From Streptomyces kaniharaensis (GTDB lineage Bacteria; Actinomycetota; Actinomycetes; Streptomycetales; Streptomycetaceae): a stretch of 64,000 nucleotides of DNA. The stretch lies in NCBI RefSeq assembly GCF_009569385.1, contig NZ_WBOF01000002.1:186001-250000 (forward strand), written 5' to 3'. Shown here piece by piece: positions 60,729-64,000 of the stretch (its first letter is position 1; every line of letters starts with the position of its first letter). The notes under the pieces were generated by a model. It saw only the letters and a list, made by a program, of their open reading frames with translations. It did not search any database and was not told the origin of the DNA. Both the position numbers and the translations under genes were made by a program.

Positions 60729-60989
60729 CTACACCTCGACGTAGCCGACGACCACGATCGTGCGCAGCACGGTGACGTGGTAGATCACGCGTACGCCTTC
60801 GATGTCGTCGCGGTAGTCGCGTAGCCGGCCGTCCGGCATCGGCTGGCCGAGGTCGGGGCGCACCGAGATGGTGACCAGGGCGCGGTCGAGGCGGTGGATC
60901 TGGGCGGCGGTCAGCTTCTCGAGCTGGCGGGCGGCCAGGTCGGAGAAGGCGACCTCGGCACGGCGCGGGGGCGGGGATTCAGGCGACAC
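60729..60989 (-). CDS. RelE/ParE-type toxin
   Basis: An 86-residue small basic protein of the RelE/ParE superfamily: EVAFSDLAARQLEKLTAAQI, then MPDGRLRDYRDDIEGVRVIY and a final HVTVLRTIVVVGYVEV strand. It would cleave mRNA on the ribosome or poison gyrase; which cannot be told. The GTG at 60989 overlaps the antitoxin stop by 11 bp. Confidence 0.82.
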   Translation of the reverse strand: MSPESPPPRRAEVAFSDLAARQLEKLTAAQIHRLDRALVTISVRPDLGQPMPDGRLRDYRDDIEGVRVIYHVTVLRTIVVVGYVEV

Positions 60990-61206
60990 GCTGCTCAGTG
61001 TGCCCGTTCGCCAGCTCCGACAGGCGGCGTTCGCGCAACTCCTCCCACGGCACGCACTCCTCAAGCGAGGGCAGGCCGTGCTCGGCGACGTCCTCCAGGA
61101 ACGCGGCCAGCTGTTCCGCCTTGCCCAGTTCCTCCTGGGCCATGGCGCGCAGCGAGTCGGCGGACTTGCTGTCGAGCGGCACGCGCCCGCTGTGGTTCGA
61201 CGTCAT
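60979..61206 (-). CDS. Antitoxin of the RelE/ParE pair
   Basis: A 75-residue acidic protein upstream of the toxin and overlapping it by 11 bp, the classical order of a type II pair. It has SKSADSLRAMAQEELGKAEQ, LEDVAEHGLPSLEECVPWEE and a charged tail. No DNA-binding fold is clear. The ATG at 61206 is preferred for the GGAG before it; an ATG at 61218 is also in frame. Confidence 0.75.
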   Translation of the reverse strand: MTSNHSGRVPLDSKSADSLRAMAQEELGKAEQLAAFLEDVAEHGLPSLEECVPWEELRERRLSELANGHTEQRVA

Positions 61207-61218
61207 CACGCTCTCCAT

Positions 61219-62020
61219 CCGTCCCCGGTGGACTGGGCCCGGGGGTAGTACAAGCCACGGTATCCATCAATTCGGGATTGGGAACCGTAGTCGGGCCAAG
61301 TCCACGGATTCGGCCTTCTCGCACGGCACTCATCCGGACGTTCGCCACAGTGCCTGGGCGGTACGGGTCCAGGAGCCGTGTCGTTCAGGAGCCCCGCGTC
61401 GGCCGGGGCTGCGCCTTGGCCTGCCGCTGGACCTGGATGCCTTCGACGGACGCCGGGCGCGGCGCAGCGGTGCGCGGTGCGGACGATTACACTTTCGATT
61501 TCCAACCGGTCGGCTGTCGAGCGCCGCCTCCCGGACCGTCTCGTCCTGGTCGGCAGACGGCCGCCAGGATGCGCAGCGCGGTGGCGGACCTGCGGCTGGC
61601 CGCCGAGGAGAACCCGACCGTCGCAGAGATGCTGGCCGCCGTCCCGGCCGGCGCCGCCAGGATCGAGGACCTGGTGCAGCGCGGGCCCGTCCGGGCCGGT
61701 CTGGCACCGCCTCGGCACCCGGAGCGGCGGGCGTGCGGGTGGATGGAGCGGTGGGCGGGAACGGGGCGTGGGCGTTGTCGTCGCCTCCTGGCGGGTGGTC
61801 ACCGGCGCCAACCGGGTCCGGCGGCGAATCCGCTGTGCGGACTGTTGTCCCGGACACCGGGTGGTGGTTCCCGCCGGGCGGGATCACTGCGGCCCCGGCC
61901 TTGTCGCTGCGGGCGCCGTCGTGGGACGCCGGGGTACGGCGCCGGCCCGAAGGCGCCGGTTTCCCTCACCTGCGCGGAGGCGACGTTGTCGGCGGATGTG
62001 TTCCCCGGCCCAAACGAGCT
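61219..62020. other. Region without a clear intact gene
   Basis: 802 bp. One short plus-strand frame from the ATG at 61569 reads MRSAVADLRLAAEENPTVAE, MLAAVPAGAARIEDLVQRG, protein-like for about 40 codons, then loses codon bias. At 61999-62050 the frame VFPGPNELWPDPLPDA precedes the TPR gene one base out of phase. These may be parts of one decayed or misread gene. Confidence 0.35.
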
Positions 62021-63361
62021 GTGGCCCGATCCGCTGCCGGACGCGGGGAGGACAGCGACGAGGGCGAGGTCCTGATCGCGAACCTCCTGGGCCTGCTGCA
62101 TGCCCGGCCCGACGACCTCGCGGTGCGGCGGGAGCTGGGTTTCGAACTGACCGGGGCCGAGTGCTGGGAGGTGGCCGTTGAGGTGCTGTCGCCCGCCGTG
62201 GAGCTCGCGCCCCGGGACGCGGATGTCCGGCTGGACCTGGGCTGTGCGCTCTCGGCCCTCGAGCGGTGGGCGGATGCCGAGGAGCAGCTGACGAAGGCGG
62301 TGGCGCTGAGTCCCGGGCTCGCGTGCACCTACGCCGAGTTGGGCTATGTGCTGCTGTGCCAGCAGCGTCTGGAGGAAGCCGGGATCGCCTCCCACAAGGC
62401 CCTGGTCCACGACCCGGGTTCCGCCCTCGGGCACCTGTGCCTGGCCGAGGTCCTGCAGACGGCACGCACGCGTGCTGGCGACGTCGCCACGCATGCCCGG
62501 GTGGCGGTGGACGCGTGGCCGGACTCGGCCTGGGGCCACGCGGTGCTCGCGCAGGCACTGCTGGACACCGGCGACTACGGCGGCGCGCACCAGGCCGCCT
62601 CCCGCGCACACGAGCTGGATCCCGGGTCGGACCGTGCCGCGCAGCTGCTCTGCTGGGCTCTGGGAGAGCTACAGCGCTGGAGAGAGGCAGTAAGGGCGGC
62701 CGAGCAAGCCGCCGCGAGGAAGGCGACGCCGTGGACGCTCAACGCCCTCGGCTGGGCGCTCATCGGGCGCGGGCATCTCCACGCCGCCGAGCAGGTGCTG
62801 CGCCGGGCCGTCGCCCTGGATCCCGCAGTGCGTATCTGCCGGTGGAATCTGGCCTGGCTGCTCGCCCGGGTCGGCCGCATGCGGGAGGCCGAAGCCAACC
62901 TCACGGTCCTCCTGCACCACGACCGCGACGACGGCCAGGCCCTCGGGCTGCTGGGCTGGATCCACCTCGCGTCAGGACGAGGTGAGCAGGCACGCGAGGA
63001 ACTGCGCCGGGCCGTGCGGCTGCTGGGAACGACACGGACCGCCGCCAGGCCACTGCTTCTGATCGGAGCGCTGGAGCGGGCCGAGAATCCGCCGCTTGCG
63101 CGGCGGTACTTCCTGGCCGCCACCGCGGTGGCCGACCGCCTGCCGTCGCCGGACATCTACTCCCACCCGTGTGGAACAGGCGAAATCCAAGCTCTCGCCT
63201 TCGCCGCACTCGGCGAGGGCGACCGGGCCCGGCAGTGCTTGGAGCAGGCCCTGGCCGCGCGGGACGGATCGGACCGGTTCGATCCCCGCTTGTACGAGCA
63301 GTTCACGCAGCCACCGCTGCCCGGGCTGGACGTCCTGATCAGGCTGTGGAAGGACCCGTGA
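62021..63361 (+). CDS. Tetratricopeptide-repeat protein, start uncertain
   Basis: Up to 446 residues of mostly TPR helices. Repeats are visible as CWEVAVEVLSPAVELAPRDA, LSALERWADAEEQLTKAVAL, ALGWALIGRGHLHAAEQVLR and GWIHLASGRGEQAREELRRA. TPR proteins act as scaffolds; there is no catalytic motif. The frame is open far upstream, but codon bias starts near 62050. GTG at 62021 is the nearest candidate. One base missing in the GGGG near 62044 would join the out-of-phase VFPGPNELWPDPLPDA segment to the TPR frame, so the true start may be at about 61999. Confidence 0.65.
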   Translation: MARSAAGRGEDSDEGEVLIANLLGLLHARPDDLAVRRELGFELTGAECWEVAVEVLSPAVELAPRDADVRLDLGCALSALERWADAEEQLTKAVALSPGLACTYAELGYVLLCQQRLEEAGIASHKALVHDPGSALGHLCLAEVLQTARTRAGDVATHARVAVDAWPDSAWGHAVLAQALLDTGDYGGAHQAASRAHELDPGSDRAAQLLCWALGELQRWREAVRAAEQAAARKATPWTLNALGWALIGRGHLHAAEQVLRRAVALDPAVRICRWNLAWLLARVGRMREAEANLTVLLHHDRDDGQALGLLGWIHLASGRGEQAREELRRAVRLLGTTRTAARPLLLIGALERAENPPLARRYFLAATAVADRLPSPDIYSHPCGTGEIQALAFAALGEGDRARQCLEQALAARDGSDRFDPRLYEQFTQPPLPGLDVLIRLWKDP

Positions 63362-63508
63362 CGGGCGAACGAGTCCCGCTTCCCCGCCCGGTGAAGGCTT
63401 CCTGCCGCGCGGATGGCGCGCCACAGATGACGGGTAGTCATGTCCCGGTGTCCGTGCCCGGCGCAGTGCCCGGGCGCGGGGAGAGTGCCGGGCGCGAGGG
63501 GGCGGAGA

Positions 63509-64000
63509 GTGAAGGACGATCTGCTGGTGGTCGGGTTCGACCTCGAGACGCGGCGCGAGGTCCATATCGGCGAGCGCCCTCTGGAGCAGTGGCGGGCGCT
63601 GGGCTAGGGGCGGCGCGAGAGGGTCGTGTGCTTCTACTGCTGGCAGGGCATCGACGCGCCTGCCGGCACCCGGGTGCCGCTGCTGGCCCGCGGCAGGATC
63701 GGCGGCCTGGTGCGCCCGCACTTCGCGCATCCACCGGGCACCGCCCCCGGCCCCCGCCCCCGGCCACGCCGGCGGGGACGGTGTGGCACATCAACGCCAA
63801 GCACCGCCTCGCCCGCTGGGCCTCCTTGCCCAACACGGTGCGGGTGCGGCTCGAGCAGTGGACGCCACAGCGCGACCGCCGTGCGGATGTCCACGTCGAG
63901 CTGGACTGCGGGACCCGGCTTGCCCTGGAGGCGCAGCGGGAGGTGATCACGGACGAGGTGTGGCGGGCACGGCACCGCGACTATGCGGTGGCGGGGGTGC
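63509..64000 (+). pseudogene. CoiA-like protein, broken and cut by the window end
   Basis: A competence-CoiA-like gene with two defects. GTG at 63509 (GGCGGAGA site) reads DDLLVVGFDLETRREVHIGE to an in-frame TAG at 63605. The frame then continues with VVCFYCWQGIDAPAG (zinc-type Cys pair) and RPHFAHPPGTAP. After the C-rich stretch 63740-63770 the frame shifts, and from 63781 it reads VWHINAKHRLARWA, then LDCGTRLALEAQREVITDEV. The nuclease-like core of CoiA has this H-N-A-K-H pattern. Whether both defects are real cannot be told from here. Confidence 0.65.

Noticed and set aside
60998-62020. Extension of the TPR gene far upstream (to 787 residues)
   Set aside because: The added part lacks codon bias and motifs and runs over the antitoxin gene in the opposite direction.
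1-64000. tRNA, rRNA and riboswitch candidates
   Set aside because: No cloverleaf, rRNA-like or conserved riboswitch core was seen on reading; a covariance-model search would be needed to exclude small RNAs.

Overview
The window is high-GC actinomycete DNA, most like Streptomyces or a close relative. The signs are strong G/C bias at third codon positions, frequent GTG starts with GGAGG-type ribosome sites, an AfsR/SARP-type regulator, a SigJ-type ECF sigma factor, XRE/TetR/AraC regulators and typical actinomycete transposases. It is an accessory region. About a dozen insertion sequences or their remains interrupt short runs of ordinary genes, and several genes are broken or duplicated.

Layout. 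0-3 kb: end of a WS/DGAT acyltransferase and three minus-strand genes, two of them SRPBCC proteins. 3-4.4 kb: IS630 copy 1. 4.6-10 kb: a hypothetical protein, an I36/crystallin-like protein, a small membrane protein and an ankyrin-repeat protein. 10-18.2 kb: a probable small metabolic cluster (TetR with a palindromic operator, Fe(II)/2OG oxygenase, PLP-dependent dehydratase, DUF4253 protein, phytanoyl-CoA-dioxygenase-like protein, sugar nucleotidyltransferase, NUDIX hydrolase, XRE regulator). Three of its genes carry one-base frameshifts, two of them in six-C runs. 18.4-22 kb: a repeated hypothetical gene destroyed by IS630 copy 2, with an IS1380 element inserted exactly at the IS630 end.

22-31.8 kb is the most unusual part. 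A minus-strand operon encodes a small unknown protein, a 1,024-residue HerA/FtsK-like ATPase and a 613-residue repeat-containing protein. A divergent gene encodes a HerA-like protein whose P-loop is degenerate; a second IS1380 element splits it, and removing the element with one 4-bp target duplicate restores one 523-residue frame. An RDD membrane protein with perfect 36-bp tandem repeats follows. This is my candidate for an undescribed (possibly defence or DNA-handling) system; its function is inference.

32-46 kb: an integrase-type IS with an amber stop, an FAD oxidoreductase, an ISAzo13 transposase, SigJ with small membrane proteins, DoxX/AraC pairs, a 460-bp miniature IS with a chimeric ORF, an alpha/beta hydrolase with an AraC regulator, and a nested IS3/IS30/IS3 composite. 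46-50.4 kb: a resistance-like island (erythromycin esterase, Vat-type acetyltransferase, DHA2 efflux pump, TetR). 50.4-56.4 kb: a broken MarR gene, a VC0807-family membrane protein, a truncated second copy of the 11.6-kb dehydratase with its terminator, a 941-residue SARP regulator and a secreted peptidoglycan-binding protein. 56.4-64 kb: an IS5-type element with a translationally coupled passenger gene, a deletion copy of the 12.8-14.3 kb segment, a lipoprotein, an HTH protein, a RelE/ParE toxin-antitoxin pair, a TPR protein and a broken CoiA-like gene at the window edge.
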